A stretch of 64,000 bases of DNA from Datura wrightii. Its lineage: Eukaryota > Streptophyta > Magnoliopsida > Solanales > Solanaceae. The stretch is from positions 126,427,501-126,491,500 of the forward strand of contig JASDFA010000010.1 in assembly GCA_035772735.1 (NCBI GenBank), written 5' to 3'. The position numbers were made by a program, and so were the translations under genes. The notes under the pieces are model-generated. The model worked only from the letters and a program-made list of their open reading frames with translations, was not told the DNA's origin and searched no databases. Shown piece after piece: positions 47,056 through 59,007 of the stretch (the stretch's first letter is position 1; each line of letters begins with the position of its first letter).

Positions 47056-48642
47056 TGTAACACTCCAAAGTTTCCTAAGGCTAGATTTGGGAAGTTGAAT
47101 ATATTCAACAGAGGAGTCTGTAGTTTTTCTCTTAATACGAACGATGGTACGAGTCGTGGTCAGATGGTATAGGTCGTAGAAAGACCCGTGGTACAATTCA
47201 GAGGCTCATTCCCCATACCACAAGTCCATACCACGAGTCATTGTTTGGTGGTATGACTCGTGGTCACGGAGTTGTAGTATGCTACTGGGTTATTAGGTGC
47301 TGGTCCTATGAGTGATTGTATGACTCATAATAGGAAACTACAAGTTGTGGTAAGAGTCGTGGAAATAATAAGAGAGTTAGAGAAATTTGGACTGGCTAGT
47401 TACGGGATGAAGCCATGAGTCTTAGGTTGGTGGTACGACTCGTGGTACGGGTCGTATGACTGACAATGAGTATTTTTCTGAATGAATCATTAAGAGTATT
47501 CTCGTAATTTCTAAGCTCCTAACTTTATAATGACGTCGTTTTAAGCCCTGAAAGGAGTGTTTTAAGAGGGTTTAGCCTATTCTAAGTCATTAGATTTCCA
47601 TGCATGCAAGTTATTGAGATTCCTCTTCAAGATCAAGCTAGAATTCTCTCAATTCTTTCCCAAAATTTCTTGGGCTTTCAAGTCTAGTTTGAAGATTAGT
47701 TTACCCAGGTATCTAGGTCTATGAATGAGGTTTCCTTCCACCCTCGTGCCCATATTTCTCCTCAAGTTTATGAATTCAAGTTTAAATCAAACATGTTGAT
47801 TTATAGGGTTTTAACCCAATTTTATGAAATTATCTATGATATGTTTATGGGTCTAATCTCCTCATGTTCTAAAGTATGTTTTAAGTCTAATAGGCAGATT
47901 TTATACACAATTTGATTATAAATTCATTATTTCAGAGTTATTATAAATTATGCCTTATTATGCAAGTTTTATGAAAAGTCAAGCTTATGATTCATGATTT
48001 CGTGTATGATGAGATATCTAGCATGAATAAATATTTATATACTTCCCACGTATGAATCCATGATTTTGACTTGTGAAGTTTATTTCAAGTATGCGTGATT
48101 TTATGATTTGGCAAGACCATACAAATTTAAGTATGTTTTTATGATTTAGCTAAGGCTAATAAGATCAGCTTATCATATGGTTTGGAGTCAAGACTCCTTA
48201 TGTAGCTTATGATATGTTCTGGAGTCGAGACTCTCAATGTTCAGATTTTAAGCTATGCATTACAGGAGCCCAGATGGCTCAGACACGGTTATAGGAGCCC
48301 AGATGGCTCGGATACAGCTACAGAGTTCAGACGGCTCAGACATAGTTACAGGAGCCCAGAAGGCTTAGTCACAGCTTCGGAGGTCAAGTATACCTTAGTT
48401 ACAGCTTGCCTACAGGCCTATAATGGTACATATAGGAAGAGTATGGATTGCTTGCACTTGCCGGGGCTTATGGGGGCTCAAGTAGGTTATTCGGTGCTGT
48501 TTGTACCATCCAGGCTTATGGGGGCCAGGTTAGGTTTATGTTTGTACATTACCTGTTAGCCATAGTGCATATTGTGAGGTGAACTTCTGGCCCTTATTAC
48601 TGATTACTTTCAGCTCCTTATCAGCTTCCATTCAGTTAATAT
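47056..48642 (+). repeat. LTR 'D', 5' part, interrupted by element B
   Basis: It starts TGTAACACTCCAAAG. Many GACTCGTGG/GTACGACTC words at 47,140-47,460 and a CCATGCATGCAAGTTA block link it to the solo LTR at 33,549. From about 48,430 it becomes similar to element B's own LTR (GGCTTATGGGGGC blocks). It ends where B's LTR begins. Confidence 0.55.
48262..48378 (+). repeat. 29-bp minisatellite, 4 copies, in LTR D
   Basis: The unit approximates ACAGGAGCCCAGATGGCTC plus AGACACAGTT. Copies start at about 48,263, 48,292, 48,320 and 48,348. Confidence 0.8.
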
Positions 48643-50660
48643 TGTTACACCCCATAAGTTCCTAATGTTTAGTTGGCCTATTCGTACGTTGATTAAGAGT
48701 TTTAGAATATAATACGTATGAGAAAGGGCTCGGGGAAAGGTCGGACGAGCACGGAGTCAGGACAACGTGGGAGGAGGCCGGGCCAACTGCCCAAAGGGGC
48801 AGCGTGGCACGGACCATGCCCTTCGCGATGGGCTCCGTGGCACGCCAGTGTTTTGGCGCGATGGGGTCTGTGTCAGGACCCCCTTTCCACCGCCCAAATG
48901 TTATATATATTAAGTTGCTTTCATTAGTTCATTTTATATATATATATCTTTAGCAAGAGAAGAGAGAGTACGAGGGAAACAATAATTTTTTGTCCGTTTA
49001 TGCTATGATACGTCGTCCAAATTCAAATTAACCTCAGGTATTGAATCCCAAGCCTGTAGGGAGCGTTGCTATGAAGTTATTTTCATGAAATTCGCCCAAC
49101 GAATCGTAACTCCATCGAGCAAAACTTATCAGAATTGCTTCAAACTAGTTTCTATGCGATCATAGGCTTTAAGTAAGTATTTCTCCCTTCTGAATTTTCG
49201 GAAAATTATACATTTTCGGCCGTGTTTTGTTAAGTTGAAGTGTAGTAAATATTAGTATTATAAGTTATTGTTTCTGCCGAATTTAATACTGAAACTAGTC
49301 TAATTTTCTCAGTAATACGATTTCGCTATGAAGTGCTATTGAATACCAGTTAAAACTCGCTAGTTATCGAGGAAACGACACTCGAGGTATGTTAAGGAAA
49401 ATTCCTTCGGGAAGTTAGATTCTTTAGTATTTTAATATAGATTGAGTCCCAGTAAGAGATTCAAAATATCTATTGTGATTAGCTGCTGTAGTATATTGAG
49501 GCTGCGAGGGCCGTATTGAGTTTTGTATATTGAGGCCGCAAGGGCCATTTTGAGTTCTATTGTATTGAGGCCGCGAGGGCCATACTGAGTTCTATATATT
49601 GAGGCCGCGAGGGCTATATTGAGTTCTGTTGTATTGAGGCCGCGAGGGCCATACTGAGTTCTATATATTGAGGCCGCAGGGGCCATAAGGAGTTTTAGTA
49701 GAGTAAGGCCGTAAGGGCCACAATGAGTTCTATTAAATCAAGGCTGTGAGGGCCGTTTTGAGTTACAATATACTGCGGTCGTTGGTAATCAAATAGTAGA
49801 ACGTGTATTGCTTGTACGTGCCGAGGCTTATGGGGGCCCAGGTAGGTTATTCTTGTATGGGTTGTACCTTCCAGGCTTATAGGGGCCCGATTAGGTTTTG
49901 TTTGTATATATATGTGTGTACCTTATTAATTAAGTACTACGAATAGCGAGATTGTTCAGGTTAAACTCTTACCTTTCTGTATGATTATTTCAATTCTTCA
50001 GCTTCTATTCAGTTATTACTTTACTGCCTTACATATTCAATACATATTGTACTGACGCCCTCCATGAGCACTGCATTACTTGTCTGCAGGTGCGACTAGG
50101 CACAGACCAGGACCCTCGTAGCTCCCAGCTAGGCCTAGCAGCACAGTTAGCTCCCTTCTTTTAGAGCTAATAGCTAGAAGGTCTGTTTTTGTTGATTGTT
50201 CAGTTTTTGAGTAGGTCCCGACCACTATTCTACTTCTAGAGGCTTGCAGATGTACAGTACCCTGTGGTTGGTCTGTTGTTGGCCGTGTGGGGCCCAAGTG
50301 TATATTTAATTTTGTGATGACGGCCGTGTGGGGCCTTGTTAGCTATTGAATAGTGGCCTTATCGTCTATAGCATGTGTAAGTCGCTTGATTTTTTCATTG
50401 CAGCCATAACTAGACATTATGGTGGTCTTGTCAGCCCACATAGGACTCCCTATCATTGTCTGTTTCTGGGTAGCTGTTTTATTTTACAGGTGGCTATGCG
50501 GCCTTGTCAGTCGGGGGCTGTGTTTATTGTCGAGATATAACCCGTTATTTTATTGATTTGGGGAGAAAGTTTGCACCATAAGTGCATAAGTCCAGTTTGA
50601 TCAATCCAGACCCTAGTACGGCACCAGGTACCAATCATAACCCCAAGGCGAGGCGTGACA
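48643..50660 (+). mobile_element. Element B: 5' LTR (2,018 bp)
   Basis: Ends are TGTTACACCCCATAAG and GGCGAGGCGTGACA. A TATATATAT box lies at 48,901-48,912. The primer-binding site follows directly. Element B is on the plus strand and runs past the window end, so its 3' LTR is not seen. Confidence 0.85.
49490..49772 (+). repeat. About 35-bp minisatellite, 8 copies, in LTR B
   Basis: The core GAGGCCGCGAGGGCCATA plus TGAGTTCTAT recurs with 32-37 bp spacing at 49,499, 49,531, 49,568, 49,602, 49,636, 49,671, 49,706 and 49,741. The antisense frame at 49,432-49,686 is a repetitive artefact. Confidence 0.85.
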
Positions 50661-50676
50661 AACTTGGTATCAGAGC
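50661..50676 (+). other. Element B: primer-binding site
   Basis: Spacer AACT, then TGGTATCAGAGC (50,665-50,676), complementary to initiator tRNA-Met; this primes minus-strand DNA synthesis. Confidence 0.9.
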
Positions 50677-50872
50677 TGGTCGTATCCCAGGGTGTTTGCA
50701 AGCCGTGTCAAGTAGAGTCTTGTCTATGGATGTATTGTGCACCACAGTCTATATACAGGAGGCTACGAGGGATAATAGTATGGTTACTCTTCTTTTCCTC
50801 CAGTCGTGCTATAGAGCTGAGTTGTATAGGATGATCTCCTAAGCTTACGTTATTTTGTTTTTACAAAGAAAA

Positions 50873-51360
50873 ATGTCAGATGCACGATGGATTGCGATTG
50901 GTCGAGATTTAGATATGACGGCAGGAGAGGGCACCAGTAGGGGACCCCAGTCAGAGTCGACTCAGTCTGAGGGCGACAGGGAGACACCCCCTCGATCTCC
51001 TCAACACTCACCACCACACCCAAAGCCCACCAGGGCAGTAGATACACCAGTACCACCCCAGCTATTCCAGTACCATCAGATCGGAAGTTTAGAGGTGTAT
51101 TTTATACGTGGGTTCAGATGATGGCTGCCCAGCGTTAGCCTCTACCAGTAGTATCAACTGCCGCTTAGTCCGCTGAGGGGCCTGGTAGCTTGAGAGTTTG
51201 TGAATTTCTCGCTCTGGTCCCCCACAGTTTACAGGGACTGATCATAGGGAGGATCCCTAGAATTTTATAGATCAGTTGTAGAGGATGTTCAGGGTTATGC
51301 ATGCCTTATCTACCAAGTCAGTTGAGTTAGCGGTATTCCAACTGCGAGATGTTGCGGTTT
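50873..51360 (+). pseudogene. Element B: gag, N-terminal part
   Basis: Starts MSDARWIAIGRDLDMTAGEG with a Ser/Pro-rich region, then a frame change into MMAAQR and ELAVFQLRDVAV. The last bases GGTTT (51,356-51,360) are the target site of element C. The frame resumes in 61,422 onward. Internal stops (for example in the Gln-rich part near 51,135) show it is dead. Confidence 0.8.
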
Positions 51361-53769
51361 CGTCACGCCCCACCTTGGGAGGCATGACGGCACCTGGTGC
51401 TCTATTAGGACCTGGACTGCTGGACTGACTGAGCCCGAGCACTCCATGTGCAAGGCTGGCTCTAAATCCTGGATTCAAGAAAACGACGGGCTATATAACG
51501 GTTGTAAATACAGCCTCCGGCCGACAAGACCTATAGTCACCTGTCAGAAACATATACAGCTAACTAGAACCACTAACTACTAGGGATCCTATATGGGCCA
51601 ACAAGGCCACCATGCTTACTAGTTGTATCTGAGGGATGAAAACAACTATCAAATTACTACGTGACCGACAAGATCACCACTACCGATTGAATAAGGCCCC
51701 ACACGACCGCTATATACAAGCTAAAACATACACCCGACCCCACACGACCAGTACAACGAATCACAGGGAAAAATATACAATCTGCAAGTCTCTAAGAATA
51801 GCAAGATGGTCGGGACAGGGCCCCAACCTACCCATACTGTACAAACAAAAAGAGAAGTAAACCTTTTAACTGCCAAGCTCATGATGACAGGAGCTGGAGA
51901 CTTTGTAGCGCTGGCTGGAACTACAAGGGATCTGCTCCTCGTCTATGTGTACCTGCAGACAAGTAATGCAGCACCCCAAAACGAGCGTCAGTACCGCTGG
52001 TACTGAGTATGCAAAGCAACAGGTGGACAGTAACTGAAAACAAGCAATACAACTGACAAAATTGAAGTAGAAAGAAATAGACTGTAACTGACTGAAAGTA
52101 TGAATTTAAGACTGTCCACAACTATACCATGAATGGAGTAGGGTCATACCTGGAAACGTGGAATTCTACTTTCTAACTACTCATAGCTAACCTAACATAG
52201 CATAACATAGCATAACATAGCACACATAAACCTTACCTGGCCCCCATAAGCCGGAAGGTACAACCAACACGCAATCTATACCCCTACCCCGGTCATCCCA
52301 TCTCCCCTGGCAACTATGAGCACCCTGCCGGTCCCCTGGGTATGCACTTGGGCCCGCTGAGCCCCTGATTATAACTGTACCTGAGTCCGGAGGACTCCTA
52401 GAATCAACACCCCGGGCGTACCCGCTCGACGGGGGTGTATAAAAGCCGACCAAGGCAAAATATGGGGAAATTGGCATCCCATCTTCGTCCCCTAGGGGAC
52501 GGCATGCCACTCCATAGTGCGACGTATCCTCGCCCTCTGGCGGACGAGTCGATACAGCTATTAATCTTGGGGCGGTCATGGATGCTAGGTAATGCAACCC
52601 AAAACAATACAGTCAAGTCTCAACTGATAATACTAACTGCATACGATACATGCTGAAACTAATGATAGTAATGTGTATATATATAATACATGCTAAAACT
52701 GATAATGGTATATATATAATTTCTGTCATACTGTGCTGAATCTGATACTGAAACAAAATATAATATTTCTGCTGAGAATCATGCTGTATAACTAAGTTTC
52801 ATGGTAAACATGATTTACTATTTCTGACATGCTTTCTAAAATTCATATTAAGCTACTATTCTATTTCTGAAATACTTTACGGGAACTTATATTACTTTAC
52901 TAAGTTTCGACTGAACACGATAATATCCTAACATACTTTACTAAATTACATACTGGGCATGCTGTACTGTTTCTGAAACTTTCTACTAGAATTTATACTA
53001 GTTACTCTACTAGAATTACTAACTTGCCGAAAGAAACTAGCTTTACATACCTTGCCTGTTAACTTTCTGAGTATCTAGCCTAACTCGACTAATTTTTAGC
53101 TATTTCTCCCAACTGTAATCATATCCACGAAGGAAAAGAATATATTCTATTATTATTAAAAAGAAACCATATTTACAATATCACTCACTGCCTATTCTTC
53201 GTCTTATTGAAGAACGGCCGAAAACTCGTTATTTCTCGGAAGTCCAGAAGAGAGAAATATTCACTTTAATGCTAGGAGTGTATTCATACTAGTTTGGAGT
53301 AATTCCACTTACCTTGACTCGGCGGGTCGCCGCTTCGCCTTACGATTCTTGCGAAACTAACTCCGCTGGAATGTTCTCTATAGCTTTATACTTCGGTATC
53401 CGAAGTTAATTTGAGTTTGGACGGCGTTTGACTGCATAATCGAATGAATTCTTATCAAAACCCTTCGTCCCTTACTGTTGCTGGTCGCTTTATGGAAATA
53501 AAATGAAAATAATGAAATTAAAACAAAGTGGGGCAATATATACTTGAGGCCTGAACCTCCCCTCCGTGGCACGTTGGCCATCGCGGAGGACAACCTTCGT
53601 GACACATTGCCATCGCGGAGGGGTTCTGCCCGGCCTCTTCTTGTGATATTTCGATTTGGTGCTTTCCCGGTCTTTCCCCGGGCCTTTTTATAGCATGTCT
53701 GACATTCTAAAACCTGTAACCAACATGCGAATAGGCCATATAAATGTCATGAATTTACGGGGTATAACA
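51361..53769 (-). repeat. Element C: 3' LTR (2,409 bp)
   Basis: Plus-strand ends are CGTCACGCCCC (TG changed to CG) and GGGGTATAACA. TATA box on the minus strand at about 53,534-53,543. The frames on both strands (52,187-52,616) are non-coding LTR. Confidence 0.9.
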
Positions 53770-53785
53770 TCCTCCCCCTCTTAAG
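53770..53785 (-). other. Element C: polypurine tract
   Basis: The minus strand reads AAGAGGGGGAGGA immediately before the 3' LTR, the primer for plus-strand DNA synthesis. Confidence 0.85.
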
Positions 53786-54039
53786 AACATTCGTCCTCGA
53801 GTGTAAACTTCTGCTCGCAGGAATTTCTAACTTAGTTGACCTATTCTAGAAAAATTTTGGCAGAGTTTCCCCTGTAATATGGACCATCTCAAAAATCTTG
53901 AAATGCGGAAAAGTCCAATACAGGTACTCCATATATTGCTATATCATTCATTACATAATAAACTGAAGTCAATATCTCACTTATATAAATGAATATAAAG
54001 CAATTCATAAAACAGCAATATCAACATACCCCTGGCTGG

Positions 54040-54416
54040 CTAAGTCTGAAATAACTGGGGATATCTGGCTTTCATATCTTCTTCTGCCTCACAAGTTATT
54101 TCCTCTCGGTTTCAGTTACACCATAATCTTTGACTGAAGCCACATCTTTAGTTCTCAATCTTCGAATTTGTCGGTCTAGGATGGCTACTGGAACTTCTTC
54201 ATAAGCCAACTCTTCGGTAACCTGAACATCTTGGACTAGAATGATTCGGAAGGATCCCCTATACACTTCCTCAGCATGGACATGTGACTCTAACTCTGGA
54301 GGTAAGTCTAACTCATACGCCACTTGGCCTATTCTTCGGCGGATCTGATAAGGCCGAACAAACCTCGGGCTGAGCTTGCCTTTCTTGCCGAATCTCATCA
54401 CCCCTTTCATCGGCAA
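54040..54416 (-). pseudogene. Element C: integrase C-terminus and chromodomain-like tail
   Basis: GKLSPRFVRPYQIRRRIGQV is the GPY/F-type integrase C-terminus (G changed to R in the GPY core). ILDRQIRRLRTKDVASVK begins the tail; a frameshift near 54,110 separates it from EITCEAEEDMKARYPQLF, which ends at TAG 54,040-54,042. Such tails tether integrase to chromatin in chromoviruses. Confidence 0.75.
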
Positions 54417-54589
54417 AACTTTAAGAATACCCAGTCATTCACGTTGAATTCCAAGTTTCTGCGCCGCACGTCAACATACGATTTATGGCATCTCTGAGCA
54501 GTCAGTAGGCGTTCTCTGATAAGTTTTACTTTTTCCTCTGACTGATGAATGATATCCCACCCAATCAGCGCTGATTCTCCTATTTCAAA

Positions 54590-55063
54590 CTAGCCAACCG
54601 ATGATCTACACTTCCGCCCATATAATGCCTCATAAGACGCCATCTGAATAGCTGAATTGTAACTGTTATTACAAGCGAATTCATTAAGTGGTAAGTGCTC
54701 ATCCCAACTACCTCCAAAGTCCAACACACACGCTCGCAACATATCCTCGAGCGTTTGAATAGTGCATTCTGCCTGCTCATCTGTTTGAGGATGAAAAGCT
54801 GTGCTCAAGTTAACCTGCGTCCCCAAGCCTCTCTGAAACGATTGCCAAAATTTAGTTGTAAATTGCACCCCTCTGTCAGAAATAATGGACACAAGAACCC
54901 CATGCAGCCTGACTATTTCTTTGATGTACAACTCTGCATAATCTTCGGCAGAAAAGGTAGCCCTTACTGGCAGAAAATGAGCTGATTTTGTTAGTCTGTC
55001 AACAATTACCCAAATCGAGTCATATCTACCCCTGGTGCGGGGTAATCCTGTTGCAAAATCCAT
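54590..55063 (-). pseudogene. Element C: integrase catalytic core
   Basis: The DDE core is visible: the first Asp in SIWVIVDRLTKSAHF, the second in SIISDRGVQF, and the Glu after HPQTDEQAE. GQSER of the family is EQAEC here. The frame is open over 157 codons but is separated from the zinc-binding part by stops near 55,070-55,140. Confidence 0.85.
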
Positions 55064-55119
55064 GTTTATTGCTTCTTATTTCCATAGAGGCACAACTATA
55101 TCCTGCGTCAGTCCGCCTG

Positions 55120-55694
55120 ATTTTTGATGCTCGGCTTTTACCTACTGACAGTTAGGGCACGGAGCTGCAAATTCTGCTATTCCCTTCATTCCTGGCCACC
55201 AATAAATCTCTTTCACATCATTGTACATTTTGGTCGAACCTGGATGGAGAGAATAATGGGCATAATGCACCTCGCCCATAATCTTCTGGCGAAGCCCTGC
55301 AACATCTGGAACAACAAAGGCGGTCTTTATACCTCATTACTCCATCCTCGGTTATTTGAAAATCTGCCATCTCTCCCCCCTGAACTCTGCTTTTGAGCTG
55401 CACCAGGCTAGGATCTTCATACTGCCGTTTCTTTACTTCCACAACTAAAGACGACACTGCGGTATTCTGGATTACCGCTCTGTTGTCTTCTGTTTCTACT
55501 ACACGGACCGCTAAGATGGCTAGCTGATACAACTCTCGGGCCAATTCCCGCTGCTCGAGCTGCAAGTGTGCTAAACTTTCCATAGATTTACGGTTGAGGG
55601 CATCTGCTACCACATTGGCTTTCCCTGGGTGATAAACAATATTTACATCATAATCTTTCAACAGATCTAACCAGCGACGCTGAGGCAAATTCAA
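55120..55694 (-). pseudogene. Element C: RNase H end and integrase H2C2 zinc-binding part
   Basis: RRWLDLLKDYDVNIVYHPGK and ADALNRKS close the RNase H region. MYNDVKEIYWWPGMKG with a following CPNC (about 55,135-55,230) is the H2C2 zinc finger of integrase. A frameshift lies near 55,320. Confidence 0.8.
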
Positions 55695-55699
55695 TTATC

Positions 55700-55991
55700 T
55701 CTAGGTGAAGATATACTGTAGGATCTTATGATCAGTGAAAATATCCACATGGACGCCATACAAGTAATGTCTCCATATCTTCAAGGCGTGAATCACTGCA
55801 GCTAATTCCAGGTCATGGGTAGGATAATTCTTTTCACGTTTCCTCAGCTGTCTGGAAGCATAAGCTATTACTTTACCATGCTGCATCAACACACATCCTA
55901 ACCCAACACCCGAAGCGTCACAATAAACTGCATAACCCTCTGTACCTTCTGGCAATGCTAACATTGGGGCTGATGTTAACCTGTCCTTCAA
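55700..55991 (-). pseudogene. Element C: RNase H domain
   Basis: YAVYCDASGVGLGCVLMQHG carries the first catalytic Asp; ELAAVIHALKIWRHYLYG and FTDHK carry the Glu and second Asp. It degrades the RNA template during reverse transcription. Open frame of 96 codons. Confidence 0.85.
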
Positions 55992-56249
55992 CTCCTGGAA
56001 GCTCTGCTCGCACGTCTTAGTTGAAATTTTACTGCCTTCTGCGTCAGTTTGGTCAGAGGTGCTGCTAAGGTGCAGAATCCTTCAACAAATCTCCTATAGT
56101 ACCCTGATAATCCCAGAAAACTACGTACCGGTCGGAGTGGTAGGTCTGTGCCATGTTTTTACTGCTTCTATTTTCTATGTGTCCACCTGTATACCAGCAT
56201 TCGACACAATATGCCTCAAGAAAGCTACCGAGTTCAGCCAAAATTCACA

Positions 56250-57121
56250 TTTAGATAACTTGGCATACAACTGACGGTCCCTGAGAATCTGGAGCACTGT
56301 CCGTAAATGAGCTTTGTGATCTGCCTCTTAGCGAGAATACACTAGATTATCGTCAATAAACACTATCACGAACAGGTCCAGGTACAGTCTGAAGATGCTG
56401 TTCATCAGGTCCATGAACACTGCTGGGCATTTGTCAGCCCAATGGACATGACTAGGAATTCAAAATGGCCATATCTGGTCCTGAAAACAGTCTTTGGAAT
56501 GTCCTTTTCACGAACTCGAACTTGATGATATCCGGACCTTAAGTCAATCTTGGAAAAACATCTGGCTCCCTGTAACTGATCGAACAAATCATCTATCCTG
56601 GGAAGCGGGTACTTATTCTTGACTGTAACTTTATTCAGCTGCTAATAGTCTATGCACATGCGGAGGGAACCATCCTTCTTCCTCACAAACAGAACTGGCG
56701 CACCCCACGGTGAAGTACTCGGCTGGATAAAGACCTTGTCTATCAAATCCTTCAACTGCTCCTTTATTCTCTGAGTTCAGCAGGAGCTATACGATACGAA
56801 GGAATTGATATGGACTGAGTGCCTGGTAACAAATCAATTGCAAAATCTATTTTCCCTTTCTGGGAGAATACCAGGTAACTCATCTGGAAATACATTTGGG
56901 AATTCATTCACCACTGGAACAGACTGGAGAGTCGAAGGCTCTACTCGAACATCCTGAACTCTGACAATGTGGTAGATGCACCCCTTCGCTATCAACTTCC
57001 TCGCCTGAAGATAGGAAATAAACCTACCTTTTGGCGTAACGGTACTGCCTTTCCACTTTCGTACTGCCTCCCCTGGAAAGTGGAATCGGACCGTCTTGGT
57101 CTAGCACTCTACATTGGCATA
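56250..57121 (-). pseudogene. Element C: reverse transcriptase
   Basis: FSKIDLRSGYHQVRVREKD and GHFEFLVMSIGLTNA lie in the frame at 56,405-56,587. The catalytic FIDD is at 56,349-56,360, and the residue after it is Asn (FIDDN, usually FIDDI). The frame is broken near 56,410 and again upstream of 56,590. Confidence 0.8.
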
Positions 57122-57590
57122 TCACAGAGCTAGCCAATCCATACCCATAATGACGTCGAAATCAACCATCTCTAACTCTACCAAATCTGCTGTAGTCTGA
57201 CGGTTAGCAATCTCTATTGTACACCCTCGATAAACCCTTCTGGCTATAATAGAGTCGCCGATGGGTGTAGATACTGAAAAAGGTTGCCGAAGCAATTCCG
57301 GCACAATACTGAACTTTCGATCCACTAATGGATTAACATAGGACAAGGTAGATCCCGGATCTATCAATACATAAGCAGAGTAAGAGCAAATAACCGTCAT
57401 ACCTGTCACAACATTAGGTGACGCTTCTGAATCTTGCCTCCCTGGTAAAGCATATGTGCGGCTTGGACCCGCACCTACACTGGAGGCTCCTGATCTGCCT
57501 CGGCCTCTGCCTGCTGAAACTGAGGGCCTGCGCCCTGCCGAGGATGCTGAAGCTCGTGACCCTACAGATGCCCTGTCCTGTCTATCCCAG
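57122..57590 (-). pseudogene. Element C: protease
   Basis: YVLIDPGSTLSYV (about 57,340-57,380) is the retropepsin active-site region; DFDVIMGMDWL ends the domain. It is part of the long open frame that also holds the gag C-terminus. The frame stops just after MDWLAL. Confidence 0.85.
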
Positions 57591-58793
57591 TCATCCCGAC
57601 CTCTGGCTGGACAATCTCTCATTAGATGACCCTCTTGGCCACAAATATAACATCCAGTGGAGCCGTATCTGCATGCTCTAGAATGGTGTCGACTGCATAT
57701 AGGGAAAAGTGGTAGGGTATACCTACTCTGCTCCGCCCTCCTCTGTAGTGGTGAATCATCAGTCTGCGAGCCTCCGCCGGTCTCTGACTGCCCCCTATGA
57801 CTAAATCTGCCCCTTTGCGGCTGTGGTGGAGGCGGGGGTCTGGGCGGCCTATCTGACAATCGTGGCCTGGGTCCTCCCCAGACCTCCCTTTGTAACTCGA
57901 CTGGCCTATCCCTGCGGCGCTGTTCCTGACTGGTCCTCCTGATCTCCCGCTGCCATTGCCTGATGCACTCAATATTCTGAGCGAATGCCTGAATCGGGCA
58001 ATATAATGTCCTCTCGCAGAGTAGCCGTAATACAAGTCCCAACATACTTTGGATTCAACCCCATGATGAAGCGGTGTACTCTGGATGCCATGGTATCAAC
58101 AAAGGCTGGTGCATACCGGGCCAAAGAATCAAACCGTAAGGCGTATTCTCGAACACTCATGGCCCCCTGCTCCAAATGTAAAAACTGATCCACCCGGGCC
58201 TGTCGAATCTCTCGTGGTAAATAGTGATCCAAAAAAGCTCCTAAGAAGCTGAACCAGGTCAGAGGAGAAACATATCTCCCTCGGGACCTTTCCTAGCTTT
58301 CATACCACAACATGGCGATGTCCCGTAATCGAAATACTGCCAATTCAACCGATTCTGTAGGCATGGCATGTATAACCCTGAAAATTCTCTGCATCTGGTC
58401 TAGAAAGTCCTGAGGGTCCTCTGTCCGGTCCGTACCTATAAATTGTGGGGGATTTAGAGCCAAAAATTCCCGAACCCTCGAACTACCGGACCCTCCTAAC
58501 GACTCTGCAACTGTAGACGACATCGATTGACGCTGAGCAGCCATCATTTATGCTAACATGACTACTTCACTCCTGACTTCCTGGTCGGAAGGTATCGGTA
58601 TAGGGACTGCTGGAGGTGGTGTCGCCCCAAGTGGCTCCTGATGTGGTGGAGACTGCTGAGAAGGTTGGGACGATGCCTCTATATCGCCCTCTGATCGGGC
58701 TGATGCTAAACGAGGGTGAGGCATCCTACTGGTGCCTTCCCCTACTGCAGTGTCCAATCTTCGACCTATGATAGGACATCGCTGGTCTGACAT
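57590..58793 (-). pseudogene. Element C: gag
   Basis: Starts MSDQRCPIIGRRLDTAVGEG at 58,793. In-frame stops occur near 58,550 and 58,292, and a frameshift near 58,000. The retrotransposon-gag core reads HYLPREIRQARVDQFLHLEQ and REYALRFDSLARY. A CCHC zinc knuckle CYICGQEGHLMRDC lies at 57,611-57,652. Confidence 0.85.
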
Positions 58794-58991
58794 TTTATTT
58801 GTAACTAAAGAATATAGTAAGTTCTAGGGACTCAACCATATACTGTACCGCTCTACAGCACGACTGAATAAGAATAAGAAGAAACCATCCTATTATGCCT
58901 TGCAGCCTCCTGCCTATAGTATGTAGTGCCCAACACATGCATAGGCAAGACTCTACTTAGCACGGCTTGCAGACTCCCTGGGATACGACCT

Positions 58992-59007
58992 GCTCTGATA
59001 CCAAGTT
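58992..59007 (-). other. Element C: primer-binding site and spacer
   Basis: The minus strand reads AACT (59,004-59,007), then TGGTATCAGAGC (58,992-59,003), an initiator tRNA-Met PBS. Confidence 0.9.

Noticed and set aside
49432..49686. Repetitive antisense peptide with YGPRGLNT units
   Set aside because: Direct translation of the 35-bp LTR minisatellite.
52187..52616. Frames of 136 and 70 residues, repeated at 59,923-60,262
   Set aside because: Both lie in the two LTRs of element C and are by-products of GC-rich LTR sequence.
57122..58045. 307-residue frame as a cellular zinc-finger protein
   Set aside because: It is the gag C-terminus plus protease of element C, shown by the CCHC, LIDPGS and MGMDWL motifs and by its position between LTRs.
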